From an uncultured Helicobacter sp. (GTDB lineage Bacteria; Campylobacterota; Campylobacteria; Campylobacterales; Helicobacteraceae), in the NCBI GenBank assembly GCA_949287835.1, contig CASEHV010000037.1, positions 1-64,000 of the forward strand: a stretch of 64,000 bases of DNA, given 5' to 3'. The notes beneath the pieces were generated by a model. It was given only the letters and a program-made list of their open reading frames with translations. It was not told the DNA's origin and did no database searches. A program made the position numbers and the translations under genes. Shown piece after piece: positions 45,387 to 54,856 of this stretch (the first letter of the stretch is position 1; each line of letters starts with the position of its first letter).

Positions 45387-46922
45387 ATGGTAGATTTGTT
45401 AAAAGTTGAGAATCTAAATGCCTCTTTTGGTAACAATTTTAGCCTTGAGAATATCAATATCACGATAGAGAAAAATCAGCGGCTAGGGCTAGTCGGACAG
45501 AGTGGAAGCGGGAAAAGTCTTATATCGCGCATTATTATGGGCTTGGAATCTCGTGCGGATATTTCCTCTGGCAGAATATATTTTGAGGATAAGCTACTTT
45601 TAGATAAAAAAATATTTAAATCTCATAATCTCATTGGCAGGGAAATCTCCTATATCCCGCAAGATGTGCTAGGCTGTCTTAATCCGCTACACAAGGTCTA
45701 TAAGCAGATTAAGGAGGTGCTAGATATTCATGGTTTAGATTCTCATAAAGATTATATTTATGAGACTTGTAGACAGTTAGGCATCGATGTGGAGCTACTA
45801 AATCGCTACCCACATCAGCTAAGTGGCGGACAGAGACAGAGGATTGTGATAGCCATAGCTATTATTGCAAAGCCAAAATTGATAATATGTGATGAGCCAA
45901 CGAGCGCACTGGATATGCAGTTGAGTCTAAGCATTGTTAAGCTTTTAAAAGATATTAGTGAGACTATGGGAATCGCATTATTGTTTATAACGCATGATTT
46001 AAGTCTGCTTAGAATCCTCTGTGATTCCTATATCGTCATGCGGGAGGGTAGGATTGTAGAGAGGCTAGATTCTGGCTCTATGCCAAAGGAGAGTTATACA
46101 AAGGATTTATTTTACGCAGGTATGCTTGAGCGGCGAGAAGTTAGGGAGGGAGGAGAGATTCTTATGAGTCTTAGTGATTTTAGCATTGGGGTGCATAAGA
46201 GTAGATTTCTTAAAAAGATTTTCATTCCTATTACTAAAGATGTGAATCTAAGTATAAAAGAGGGTAGAACATTAGGGATTATGGGGCAGAGTGGAAGCGG
46301 GAAAAGCACATTAGCACAGGGAATCCTGCATTTGATGCCAACGCAAGGAAAACAATTTTATATGAAAAAAATTATAAGTCAAGATAAAAAAATGTTACGA
46401 GAGCTAAGGGGGCAGGTGCAAATTCTCTTTCAGGACTGCGGCGGTAGTCTTAATCCCAGATTTAAAATTATTGACTTGATAATGGAGGCGATGAGATTCC
46501 ATAAAATAGAGAATATGAATGAAAAAATTAAGGAGATTTTTGACTTTTTAGAGCTAGATATGCATATAGCACAACGTTATCCAAGTGAGCTAAGTGGCGG
46601 GCAGCGCCAGAGGGTGGCACTAGCTAGGGTGATGACATTAAGTCCTAAGATTCTCATTCTTGATGAGCCAACGAGCGCGCTTGATAAATTTGTGCAGAAA
46701 GCAACGCTAAAACTACTTAGCGATATGCAGGATAGATTCTCACTTAGCTATGTGTTGATTACCCATGATTTAGATGTTTTGGCACATTTAAGCGATGAAA
46801 TATGTGTAATGCTAGATGGCAAAATCATAGAGCATAACAGAGCGGATTTGCTGCTAGATAATCCGCAATGTGAATTTAGCAAGGGGCTTATTGGGGAGTA
46901 TAGAGCATTTAAAAATTATTAA
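45387..46922 (+). CDS. Oligopeptide-type ABC transporter, fused double ATPase
   Basis: A 511-residue protein with two ABC ATPase domains, as in YejF. The first has Walker A GQSGSGKSLISRII and signature LSGGQRQRIVIA, followed by CDEPTSALD. The second has GQSGSGKSTLAQGIL, signature LSGGQRQRVALARVM and LDEPTSALD. Such proteins power OppDF/YejABEF importers of peptides or nickel chelates. No permease or binding protein lies next to it. It begins one base after the magIII stop. Confidence 0.9.
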   Translation: MVDLLKVENLNASFGNNFSLENINITIEKNQRLGLVGQSGSGKSLISRIIMGLESRADISSGRIYFEDKLLLDKKIFKSHNLIGREISYIPQDVLGCLNPLHKVYKQIKEVLDIHGLDSHKDYIYETCRQLGIDVELLNRYPHQLSGGQRQRIVIAIAIIAKPKLIICDEPTSALDMQLSLSIVKLLKDISETMGIALLFITHDLSLLRILCDSYIVMREGRIVERLDSGSMPKESYTKDLFYAGMLERREVREGGEILMSLSDFSIGVHKSRFLKKIFIPITKDVNLSIKEGRTLGIMGQSGSGKSTLAQGILHLMPTQGKQFYMKKIISQDKKMLRELRGQVQILFQDCGGSLNPRFKIIDLIMEAMRFHKIENMNEKIKEIFDFLELDMHIAQRYPSELSGGQRQRVALARVMTLSPKILILDEPTSALDKFVQKATLKLLSDMQDRFSLSYVLITHDLDVLAHLSDEICVMLDGKIIEHNRADLLLDNPQCEFSKGLIGEYRAFKNY

Positions 46923-47350
46923 TTTTTATAGAAAAATAATCTTTCTTTAATGGCACCATAATAGAATTTTATAGAATCTATCTTAGAGTGATTCTCATAA
47001 ACCTCTAGCCACCCGTGCAATACGCCCTTTTTAAATCTAGCCTTTAAATATCTTCCGTCCTCTTGTCTGTATTGTATAAACTTTCCATCTAGCACTCCGT
47101 CCTTGTATCTTCCCTCAAAATGCAGACCACCATTTGGATAGTATCTTTTAAATTTACCATGCAATTTATTGTATTTAAAATTTACTTCCCATGCTGGCAT
47201 TCCACTATCATAATATCCCACGAATTTTCCATGTTTTAATATACCCTTACAATTACCATTTACTACGATATTGTCTATAACTGCAGAACATGAATTAGAA
47301 TATGCAAAAGAAAAAAGAATAAAAGAAGAACAGACAATAAACCTAAACAT
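46919..47350 (-). CDS. Secreted MORN-repeat protein
   Basis: A 143-residue protein with signal peptide (about 1-21) and four to five MORN_2-like repeats: GKFVGYYDSGMPAWEVNF, GKFKRYYPNGGLHFEGRYK, GKFIQYRQEDGRYLKARF and GWLEVYENH. MORN proteins of the YwqK type act in toxin-antitoxin or surface contexts, but the repeats alone do not fix a function. The gene overlaps the end of the ABC gene by four bases, in convergent orientation. Confidence 0.7.
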   Translation of the reverse strand: MFRFIVCSSFILFSFAYSNSCSAVIDNIVVNGNCKGILKHGKFVGYYDSGMPAWEVNFKYNKLHGKFKRYYPNGGLHFEGRYKDGVLDGKFIQYRQEDGRYLKARFKKGVLHGWLEVYENHSKIDSIKFYYGAIKERLFFYKN

Positions 47351-47401
47351 TAAAACTCATCTAAAAGCGGCTATGTAAGCCACCTATAAATATCTAATGG
47401 A

Positions 47402-47845
47402 TTATCTTCCGCTTAGGACATTATTAATTTGCTTGAGTTTTTCCTCTTCTAGGATATATCGCAAGTTTTTCTCATCTTGCTTACTTTTTCGTATTTCCTC
47501 TTGCTTATTTGCGATTCTTGATAGAATCTCCATCTTTTTAGATGTTCCATAATTATTTTCCACTGCCTCTTGATAGTCTAGCTTTAGACTTGCAATGTCA
47601 AACATAACGCTTGTTCTGTATTCTCTAAACTTCTTTGTTTGATTTTCTATTTTCTTATTTGAATCAAACTCAATCTGCAATACCTGTCTTTTCTTTGCTA
47701 CACTAGCTAGATTATATAGCTCTGGCACAACGCCTTTTGGTGCCTTTGTGAAATCTTGTTTCATAGCATCATTTGGCATTGGATGTGCTAACATCACACC
47801 GGCACAAATAGCAGAAGCAAAAAACAATCTATTTAAAATACTCAT
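47402..47845 (-). CDS. Small exported coiled-coil protein (147 aa)
   Basis: I place the start at 47845 (MSILNRLFFASAICAGVML), where GGAG lies upstream; the longer 156-aa reading adds only MFLATKESF. The signal peptide ends near LAHP. The mature protein is mostly alpha-helical and Lys/Glu-rich, with a probable coiled coil at about 60-140 (QEEIRKSKQDEKNLRYILEEE). It resembles small periplasmic proteins of unknown role; no family is claimed. It sits next to the MORN-repeat gene on the same strand. Confidence 0.55.
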   Translation of the reverse strand: MSILNRLFFASAICAGVMLAHPMPNDAMKQDFTKAPKGVVPELYNLASVAKKRQVLQIEFDSNKKIENQTKKFREYRTSVMFDIASLKLDYQEAVENNYGTSKKMEILSRIANKQEEIRKSKQDEKNLRYILEEEKLKQINNVLSGR

Positions 47846-47914
47846 AAAGCTCTCCTTGGTTGCTAAAAACAATTCTCACATTATAACAAAAAAAACTAGA
47901 TTTTAAATCTAATT

Positions 47915-49315
47915 TCACAACACCCTAAATTCCTCTGGATTATCTAGCGCGTAGCGGAATTTCTCCATATCCACCCGCTTATCCCAAATGCTTACAATCA
48001 CGCATGCAACTGCATTTCCACAGAGATTCCCAACGCTTCTCATTTCGCTTAGGAATTTATCAATACCAAGAATGGCTGCTACCGTTACTGCTGGAATCAA
48101 ATGTCCTCCATCAGCTGTCGTAAGTGCTGAGAGTGTCCCTGCTAAAACGATAAAGCCGCTACCTGTAACGCCTACCGCCCCTTTTGATGAGACCATCAAA
48201 ATCACGATTAATGTGATAGTCTGCTCAATGGTTAGCGGAATATCAAATGCCTGTCCTAGAAAAATAACCGCAAGACTTAGATAAATATTTGTCGCATCAA
48301 GGTTAAAGCTGTATCCAGTGGGAATCACAAGTCCCACACTAGCCTTCTGTATCCCTGCCTTTTCTAGCTTTCGCATAAGCGGGGCTAGGGCAGTCTCGCT
48401 ACTTGAAGTCGCAAAGACCACTAGCACCTCTCGGTAGATAAAACGCATGAATTTAAAAATATTTACTTTAGCTATGGCAGCGATTACTCCTAGCACTACA
48501 AAGATAAATACAAGACATGCAAGTGCCATTGTGATTAAAAGCATAGCCATGCCGCCAATGGAGCTAAAGCCAAATTTTGCAATCAAAAATGCCATAGCAC
48601 CAAATGTCGCAAGGGGGCTATACCATATTAGAATCGTCAAAACCTTAAAGAAAGTCTCCTGCATACTCTCAAAATATTTAAGCGCACCCTCTTTTATGGC
48701 AGGTTTGCAAAATGACAGCACAATAGCAAGAAAAACTGCCATGACTAGCACCTGCAGAGTTTTACCCTCCACAAATGGGCTAATAGGGTCATGAGGAATG
48801 GCGCCTAGCAGGATATGTATTAGCTCATCGCCAGCAGTTTGAGGCTGACTTGCCCCCTTTTCTATATAGCTACTAACGCTTTTTGCATCAAGGCTTGCTA
48901 TATCAAGGTGCATACCATGACCTGGCTTTATGATTTCTCCAAAAAGCACGCCTATAATTAAAGCAAAAGTGCTAACGATTTCAAAATATAGCACCGTCTT
49001 TACTCCAAGGCTACCTAGCGTTTTTAAGTCCTCTAGCCGCACGATGCCTGTTAGAATCGTTAGGAAAATAATAGGTCCCATTAATAGCTTTAGTCCCTTG
49101 ATGAAAGGGTCTATGGTGTATGCCTTTGAGCCAACTGATAGATTGTAGAAAAAGTCTATAAAACTATTTGGCATATTTGCGTCATGGAAATTCCCAATCG
49201 CCCCGCAGATAATGCCTAAAAATAGCCCGACAAATACCCAGAAAACTAGGCTTTTCCCCACGCCTCTGCTTATTTGCTGCTTTTGCCTGTATCCATTCTC
49301 ACTGCTTGTTATCAT
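47915..49315 (-). CDS. Dicarboxylate/amino acid:cation symporter (DAACS family)
   Basis: A 466-residue transporter of the GltP/DctA fold. Signatures are the serine-rich loop VVFATSSSETALAPLMRKL, then GYSFNLDATNIYLSLAVIFL, and the C-terminal VSSKGAVGVTGSGFIVLAGT hairpin that binds the substrate carboxyl. The upstream GEIIKPGHGMHLD segment favours the DctA (fumarate/succinate) branch over glutamate, though not strongly. C4-dicarboxylate uptake supplies fumarate respiration in this group. The gene is transcribed alone. Confidence 0.85.
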   Translation of the reverse strand: MITSSENGYRQKQQISRGVGKSLVFWVFVGLFLGIICGAIGNFHDANMPNSFIDFFYNLSVGSKAYTIDPFIKGLKLLMGPIIFLTILTGIVRLEDLKTLGSLGVKTVLYFEIVSTFALIIGVLFGEIIKPGHGMHLDIASLDAKSVSSYIEKGASQPQTAGDELIHILLGAIPHDPISPFVEGKTLQVLVMAVFLAIVLSFCKPAIKEGALKYFESMQETFFKVLTILIWYSPLATFGAMAFLIAKFGFSSIGGMAMLLITMALACLVFIFVVLGVIAAIAKVNIFKFMRFIYREVLVVFATSSSETALAPLMRKLEKAGIQKASVGLVIPTGYSFNLDATNIYLSLAVIFLGQAFDIPLTIEQTITLIVILMVSSKGAVGVTGSGFIVLAGTLSALTTADGGHLIPAVTVAAILGIDKFLSEMRSVGNLCGNAVACVIVSIWDKRVDMEKFRYALDNPEEFRVL

Positions 49316-49425
49316 TACTCTACCTTAAAGTGTGCATAGATTGATTATATAAAAAAATGTAGATAAAGATAGGAAAAATTATGAAATATGTGATTTATAC
49401 GATAAAAGTTACGAAAATAAACATA

Positions 49426-50724
49426 TTAGGAATCAATGAGTTTCAAGCTCCTGTGTAATAGTATTTTTAATGCCTCTAAGTTTAAATGTGTAGCCGATGA
49501 TATTGGGCATATAAAAAGCGGGGAGTGTTGAATTGTCTGAGATTCTGTGTTTTTTTTGGAATCTTTATTTTGCATGGATTCTAAAGATATTTCACTCTGA
49601 GGCTCTGCTAAAGAATCTTTACTTTTGGAATCTTTAGATTCTTGATTCTCACTTTTTCCATAGTCTAAATATATTTCATTTTCGCTTAACACGACATTTT
49701 CTTTAGAATCTAGATTCTGTAAAAATCTATTATCATTTGCTATAAAATCATTCCCCACACAAAGCTCTTTACACACATAGACTTTTGTATCAAAGGAATC
49801 CTCATGATAATCAAATTTATATCTCCCAAAACTATCCAGCTCTAACACATCGCTTTTACTTAGCACGATTGCATATGGGCGCTCTGATAATATCTTTGAG
49901 TATTGCTCTAGCTCATGTCTTAGAATCTCAAACTGCTTATTAATGTCATCTTGATTATAAAGATTCCTTGATACATCTAGCAGGAATAATAATAGTTTCG
50001 TTCTCTCTATGTGTTGGAGGAATTTTAATCCAAGTCCCTTTCCACTACTAGCACCCTCTATTAGCCCGGGAATATCTGCTAGAACAAATGAATGAAAGTC
50101 ATCTATATCCACGACCCCAAGATTTGGTATTAATGTGGTAAATTCATAATTAGCAATCTTTGGCTTTGAGTTTGTAATGGTAGATATAAGGCTAGATTTT
50201 CCCACATTTGGGAATCCTACAAGTGCCACATCTGCTATTAGCTTTAGCTCTAGTAATATATTTAGGCTACTTCCAGCTATGCCTTTTTGTGCATAAGTTG
50301 GTCTTTGATTAATGGAGTTTTTAAACTTTGCATTGCCAAGACCTCCTTTTCCTCCCTCTAGTAATTTTATCTTTTTATTATCTAGCACTATGTCGCATAG
50401 AATCTCTTTGCTTTGGGAATCTATAATCTGCGTTCCGGGAGGCACTTTTATATAAATATCTTTACCCTTTTTCCCATTGCAGTTTGATGGCATACCGCTT
50501 GCCCCATTTTGTGCTACATATTTTCTCTTCCCCCTAAAGTTAGCAAGTGTAGAGGTATTTTTATCTCCTATGAAATATACATCACCCCCTTTTCCACCAT
50601 CGCCACCATCAGGACCGCCTTGCAGGACAAATTTCTCACGTCTAAAACTAACGCAACCAGCACCGCCATTTCCAGAGGCAACATATATTTCTACACTATC
50701 TACAAACATTTTTTTCCCATTCAC
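49426..50724 (-). CDS. obgE: GTPase ObgE with an insertion between G4 and G5
   Basis: A 432-residue Obg GTPase for 50S ribosome assembly and stress control, longer than H. pylori ObgE (about 360). The Gly-rich Obg fold ([20 protein letters not shown]) is followed by G1 [13 protein letters not shown]3 [12 protein letters not shown] and G4 [10 protein letters not shown]5 [12 protein letters not shown] is at the very C-terminus. Between them lie about 105 hydrophilic residues (296-401), including NLDSKENVV and [11 protein letters not shown], the protein-coded form of repeat family A. GTP-binding motifs are otherwise normal. Confidence 0.92.
   Translation of the reverse strand: MNGKKMFVDSVEIYVASGNGGAGCVSFRREKFVLQGGPDGGDGGKGGDVYFIGDKNTSTLANFRGKRKYVAQNGASGMPSNCNGKKGKDIYIKVPPGTQIIDSQSKEILCDIVLDNKKIKLLEGGKGGLGNAKFKNSINQRPTYAQKGIAGSSLNILLELKLIADVALVGFPNVGKSSLISTITNSKPKIANYEFTTLIPNLGVVDIDDFHSFVLADIPGLIEGASSGKGLGLKFLQHIERTKLLLFLLDVSRNLYNQDDINKQFEILRHELEQYSKILSERPYAIVLSKSDVLELDSFGRYKFDYHEDSFDTKVYVCKELCVGNDFIANDNRFLQNLDSKENVVLSENEIYLDYGKSENQESKDSKSKDSLAEPQSEISLESMQNKDSKKNTESQTIQHSPLFICPISSATHLNLEALKILLHRSLKLIDS
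49591..49620 (-). repeat. Family A repeat copy inside obgE
   Basis: The minus strand reads AAAGATTCTTTAGCAGAGCC then TCAGAGTGAA, matching family A (GATTCTTCGGCAGAGCCTCA, then GAATGAC), and encodes [10 protein letters not shown]. It sits in the long loop between G4 and G5 of the GTPase domain. The neighbouring sequence is DS/KDS-rich and may be further decayed copies. Confidence 0.65.
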
Positions 50725-50988
50725 ATTTTTAATTTTGTGGATTCTACAATATCTAATATAGCCTCTGTAAATGATTCTTTAAAACGATTTTTAAACATGG
50801 TAGAAATTATTTATATAATGAAAAATATTATTAACACTCTCTTAATATCTAAAAATCCTAATTTTTCTTAGAATCTTGATTTTTAGCAAACTTTAATATT
50901 AATTTTACAAAAGTTTAAGGCAGGTTTTGATAGCATTTCGTATTTCAATCTTGAATGCTTACTTAGGACTCTTTTACAAGGATTTATT

Positions 50989-53900
50989 ATGAGCGATTTA
51001 TCTACCTATCATAAATTAGAGAATCACAATATTCCTTTTACACATTTGCATCTCCACACAGAGTATTCCCTGCTAGATGGGGCAAATAAAATTGACGTCC
51101 TTGCTAATACCATTAAGAATCTAGGCATGAAAAGTGTCGCCATGACAGACCATGGAAATATGTTTGGCGCCATTGAGTTCTATAAAGCCATGAAATCTCA
51201 AGGCATAAAGCCAATCATAGGCATAGAGGCATATATCCACAATAAAGACGAGCTAGATGATAGAGACCCGAACTCGCCGAAATTCCATGTGTGCCTGTAT
51301 GCAAAGGATATAGAGGGATATAAGAATCTCATGTATCTATCTAGTCAGAGTTTTATCAAAGGTTTTTATCGCACATCGCGTATTAATAAAAAGATTCTAA
51401 AGCAATACTCAAAGGGCATTGTTTGCTCTTCGGCATGTTTAAATGGCGAGGTAGCATGGCATTTAAACATTAATCCTTTAATGGACCCAAAGAAGCGAGA
51501 TAGGAAAATAGCACTTGGGGCAAAAGGCTTTGAGGGTGCTAGAAATGCGATTTATGAGTATCAAGATATTTTTGGCGAGGATTTCTACATAGAGATTATG
51601 CGTCATGGCGTGGGCGACCAGCTATATATCGATAATGCCCTAATAGAGCTTAGTCTGCTAACAAAGGCAAAACTCATAGCGACAAATGATTCCCACTACA
51701 ATAGCAAAGCAGATTCTGCCATGCAGGAAGTAGCCATGATGATTGCTATGGGAACAGATGTAAATGACCCAAAAAGGCTAAAACACACTGTATCGGAATT
51801 TTATGTAAAAAGTCCTAGACAAATGCTAGATTTATTTGCCGACATTCCAGAGGCAGTTTTTAATACCCAAGAGATTGTAGATAAATGCAACCTTACCATA
51901 GATTTAAAAAGTGATTCCAACCCCCCTACGCCCCCTAGCTTTATTTTCGCAAAAGAGTATGCTAGTAAAGAGGGGCTAGACATAGATGATGAGGATAGCT
52001 ACTTTATTCATAAATGCAAGGCGGGATTGCAAAAGCGGCTAGAGCAAGTCGATGAGGCATTGCATGATAAATATAAAGAAAGATTAGATAAGGAAATAGA
52101 AGTTATTGTTAGCATGAAATTCTCGGGCTACATGCTAGTTGTTTGGGATTTTATACGACATGCTAAGGAAAATAAAATTCCTGTAGGTCCGGGTCGTGGA
52201 AGTGCAGCAGGTAGCCTTGTGGCATATTGTCTTGAGATTACAGATTTAGACCCGATTAGATATGACTTACTTTTTGAGAGATTCCTAAACCCTCAGAGAA
52301 TCTCCATGCCCGATATTGATACAGATTTCTGTCAGAGACGACGGGGTGAGATGTTTGACTACATGCGGGAGAAATATGGCGAGTATCATGTCGCACAGGT
52401 TATTACCTTTGGTAAGATGTTAGCTAGGGGCGTCATTCGAGATGTGGCTAGGGTCTTTGGTATGCCAATTAAAGATGCCGATACATTTGCAAAGCTAATT
52501 CCCTCAAAGCTAGGCATAACACTAAAAGGCTATGTGGATAAAAGAGGTGATTTAGTCCCTGGTGCATTCGAGCTAGAGCCAAAGATAAAATCTTATATAG
52601 ATTCCAATCCTCTAGCCATGCGTGTGTGGAATATGGCACTGCAAATGGAGAAGCTAAACCGCAATGCAGGAAAGCATGCTGCCGCCCTTGTAGTCGATCC
52701 GCAAAAAGAGCTATGGGATAAAGTCCCTTTGTATGTTAGTGAGAGAACAAAGGGCGTTATGGTAACGCAGTATTCTATGAAATACTTAGAGCCTGTGGAT
52801 TTGATAAAATTTGACTTCCTAGGATTAAAAACTTTAACTGTGATTCAAGACACCCTAAATATCATCAAGGATACAAGCGGCATAGATATAAATCTCTCTA
52901 CCCTAGATGTCAATGATGAGCGGGTGTATCGCACACTTAGAAGTGGAAACACTCTTGGAATCTTCCAGCTAGAATCTAGCGGTATGCAGGAGATTAATAG
53001 GCGATTGCAGCCAAGTGGCATAGACGATGCCATAGCGCTTTTAGCACTTTTCCGCCCAGGTCCTATGGATAGTGGCATGACAGATGACTACATAGAGAGG
53101 AAGCACGGCAGAGCGGAGGTTACCTATCTTTTCGATGAGCTAGAGCCTATATTGAAAAATACTTATGGCGTGATAGTCTATCAAGAGCAGGTCATGCAGA
53201 TAGTGCAGGTCATAGCGGGATTCTCACTTGGCGAGGCAGATTTGATTCGCAGGGCAATGGGTAAAAAAGATGCACAAATCATGGCAGAAAATCGTGAGAA
53301 ATTCGCATCTGGCGCAGAGAAAAATGGGCATGATAGAGCTAAGGCAATAGAGCTATTTGATTTAATCGCAAAGTTTGCTGAGTATGGATTCAATAAATCA
53401 CATTCAGCTGCGTATGGAATCTTGACTTTTCAAACCGCATATCTAAAGACATATTACGAGCATGAGTTCATGGCAGCAATGCTATCTAGTGAGAGTCATA
53501 AAGTAGAATCTGTAGCTAGATACATAGATGAGGTCATGAGTATGGGCATAGAGTTTCTGCCCCCGCATGTGAATGTCTCTCAGAGCGATTTCTCTGTCAT
53601 TAGCGTTAATGGCACAAAGAAAATCGTTTTTGGTTTAAGTGCTATAAAGGGCGCAGGTGAGGGACCACTGCAAAATATTATTGATAATAGAATCTCAGAT
53701 GGGGAGTTTAAAAGTCTTGAGGACTTTGTATCACGCGTGGATTTTAGTCGTATTTCAAAAAAGATTCTAGAGCCACTTGTAAAAAGCGGTAGCCTAGATG
53801 GACTAGGATATACGCGTGCTAGTATTCTTGAGAATCTCGACCATATATGCGATACGGGCAGGGCTATTTCTAAGAAAAAGGTAGATTATAGCGGGGGACT

Positions 53901-54741
53901 TTTTGGCAAGGAGACATTTAATGCCACGTTAAAAATTGAGCCAAAAGAGGAGCTACCTATAAAAAGACGTCTTGAGTATGAGTATGAGAGTCTTGGAATC
54001 TATCTTAGCGGACATCCGCTAGATGACTTTAAAGAGAGTATTAATAGTATTAAAAATGTCGTGAAAATCGCAGATTTAGCCTCTTTGGCAGATAACTCAG
54101 ATATTCTTATCATAGGTAAAGTCGATGATTTACAGCGAAAGATGAGTAAGAATAATAAGCAATATGGCACGATGAAAATCATGGATTTTAGCGGAAAGCA
54201 GAGCGTTACTATTTTTGAGAATCAGCTAAAAAAGCTAGAGGTCTTTGACTTAGGACAGCCCGTTGGCATCGTAGGCAAGATTGAGAAAGAAGATATAGTA
54301 ACAGAGGCAGAAGATGGCAGTGAGATTACTAGCTTTAAGATTAATATTAAAGTCTTTGATGTGCTTGATTTAGAGGGGTGCAAAAGTGCGAATGTAAGAA
54401 TTAGACACGAGAAGGGTGGCAAGAAAAGAGAAAAGAAAAGCAAAGAAATAGAGCCAGAGCATGATGATATTAATGGCATAGAGCCGCTAGATTTACGTGC
54501 GGATATGAATGATAGATTCTCATGTATGTGCGTCATACTAGATAGCCTTATTAGCAGAGAGCAGATTAGTCAAATCGCTACACTTGCTAGGGCAAATACG
54601 GGTAATACTAAACTTGCTTTGGGATTTAAAGATTCCAAAAGCGGCGAGGCATTTATTATGGAATCTCATTTTTCTATAAATAGTGCCATAAAGGACAAAA
54701 TAGAATCTCTACTGCCTAATGCAGTCGTGAAATTCTTGTAA
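50989..54741 (+). CDS. dnaE: DNA polymerase III alpha subunit
   Basis: A 1250-residue DnaE. The PHP domain starts FTHLHLHTEYSLLDGANK. The palm carries MPDIDTDFCQRRRGEMF, with catalytic Asp442 and Asp444, and the third acidic residue is in IKFDFLGLKTL. The helix-hairpin-helix region runs through DGLGYTRASIL, and the OB-fold through IIGKVDDLQRKMSKNNKQ. The C-terminal tau-binding domain is complete. It is the replicative polymerase. A 33-codon membrane-peptide gene begins five bases after its stop. Confidence 0.96.
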   Translation: MSDLSTYHKLENHNIPFTHLHLHTEYSLLDGANKIDVLANTIKNLGMKSVAMTDHGNMFGAIEFYKAMKSQGIKPIIGIEAYIHNKDELDDRDPNSPKFHVCLYAKDIEGYKNLMYLSSQSFIKGFYRTSRINKKILKQYSKGIVCSSACLNGEVAWHLNINPLMDPKKRDRKIALGAKGFEGARNAIYEYQDIFGEDFYIEIMRHGVGDQLYIDNALIELSLLTKAKLIATNDSHYNSKADSAMQEVAMMIAMGTDVNDPKRLKHTVSEFYVKSPRQMLDLFADIPEAVFNTQEIVDKCNLTIDLKSDSNPPTPPSFIFAKEYASKEGLDIDDEDSYFIHKCKAGLQKRLEQVDEALHDKYKERLDKEIEVIVSMKFSGYMLVVWDFIRHAKENKIPVGPGRGSAAGSLVAYCLEITDLDPIRYDLLFERFLNPQRISMPDIDTDFCQRRRGEMFDYMREKYGEYHVAQVITFGKMLARGVIRDVARVFGMPIKDADTFAKLIPSKLGITLKGYVDKRGDLVPGAFELEPKIKSYIDSNPLAMRVWNMALQMEKLNRNAGKHAAALVVDPQKELWDKVPLYVSERTKGVMVTQYSMKYLEPVDLIKFDFLGLKTLTVIQDTLNIIKDTSGIDINLSTLDVNDERVYRTLRSGNTLGIFQLESSGMQEINRRLQPSGIDDAIALLALFRPGPMDSGMTDDYIERKHGRAEVTYLFDELEPILKNTYGVIVYQEQVMQIVQVIAGFSLGEADLIRRAMGKKDAQIMAENREKFASGAEKNGHDRAKAIELFDLIAKFAEYGFNKSHSAAYGILTFQTAYLKTYYEHEFMAAMLSSESHKVESVARYIDEVMSMGIEFLPPHVNVSQSDFSVISVNGTKKIVFGLSAIKGAGEGPLQNIIDNRISDGEFKSLEDFVSRVDFSRISKKILEPLVKSGSLDGLGYTRASILENLDHICDTGRAISKKKVDYSGGLFGKETFNATLKIEPKEELPIKRRLEYEYESLGIYLSGHPLDDFKESINSIKNVVKIADLASLADNSDILIIGKVDDLQRKMSKNNKQYGTMKIMDFSGKQSVTIFENQLKKLEVFDLGQPVGIVGKIEKEDIVTEAEDGSEITSFKINIKVFDVLDLEGCKSANVRIRHEKGGKKREKKSKEIEPEHDDINGIEPLDLRADMNDRFSCMCVILDSLISREQISQIATLARANTGNTKLALGFKDSKSGEAFIMESHFSINSAIKDKIESLLPNAVVKFL

Positions 54742-54745
54742 AGCT

Positions 54746-54847
54746 ATGAATATGGGTTTGCTTGATTTATCATTGCTAATTTTCTTGATACTTGTCGTTG
54801 TGCTAGGAATTGGCGGATATTTATTTTTTGTATATAAAAAAGATTAA
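54746..54847 (+). CDS. 33-residue single-helix membrane peptide
   Basis: ATG 54746 to TAA 54845-54847 encodes 33 residues: MNMGLLDLSL, a hydrophobic helix (LLIFLILVVVLGIGGYLFF, residues 10-28) and a VYKKD tail whose positive residues suggest a cytoplasmic C-terminus. It starts within the dnaE-queH spacer and ends on AAGGAG, which is the queH ribosome-binding site, so translational coupling is plausible. No strong Shine-Dalgarno precedes it, so expression is uncertain. Confidence 0.5.
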   Translation: MNMGLLDLSLLIFLILVVVLGIGGYLFFVYKKD

Positions 54848-54856
54848 GGAGAATAT

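Noticed and set aside
46919-47845. Toxin-immunity pair (MORN protein plus small exported protein)
   Set aside because: Both have signal peptides and neither has a toxin motif; the pairing is only adjacency.
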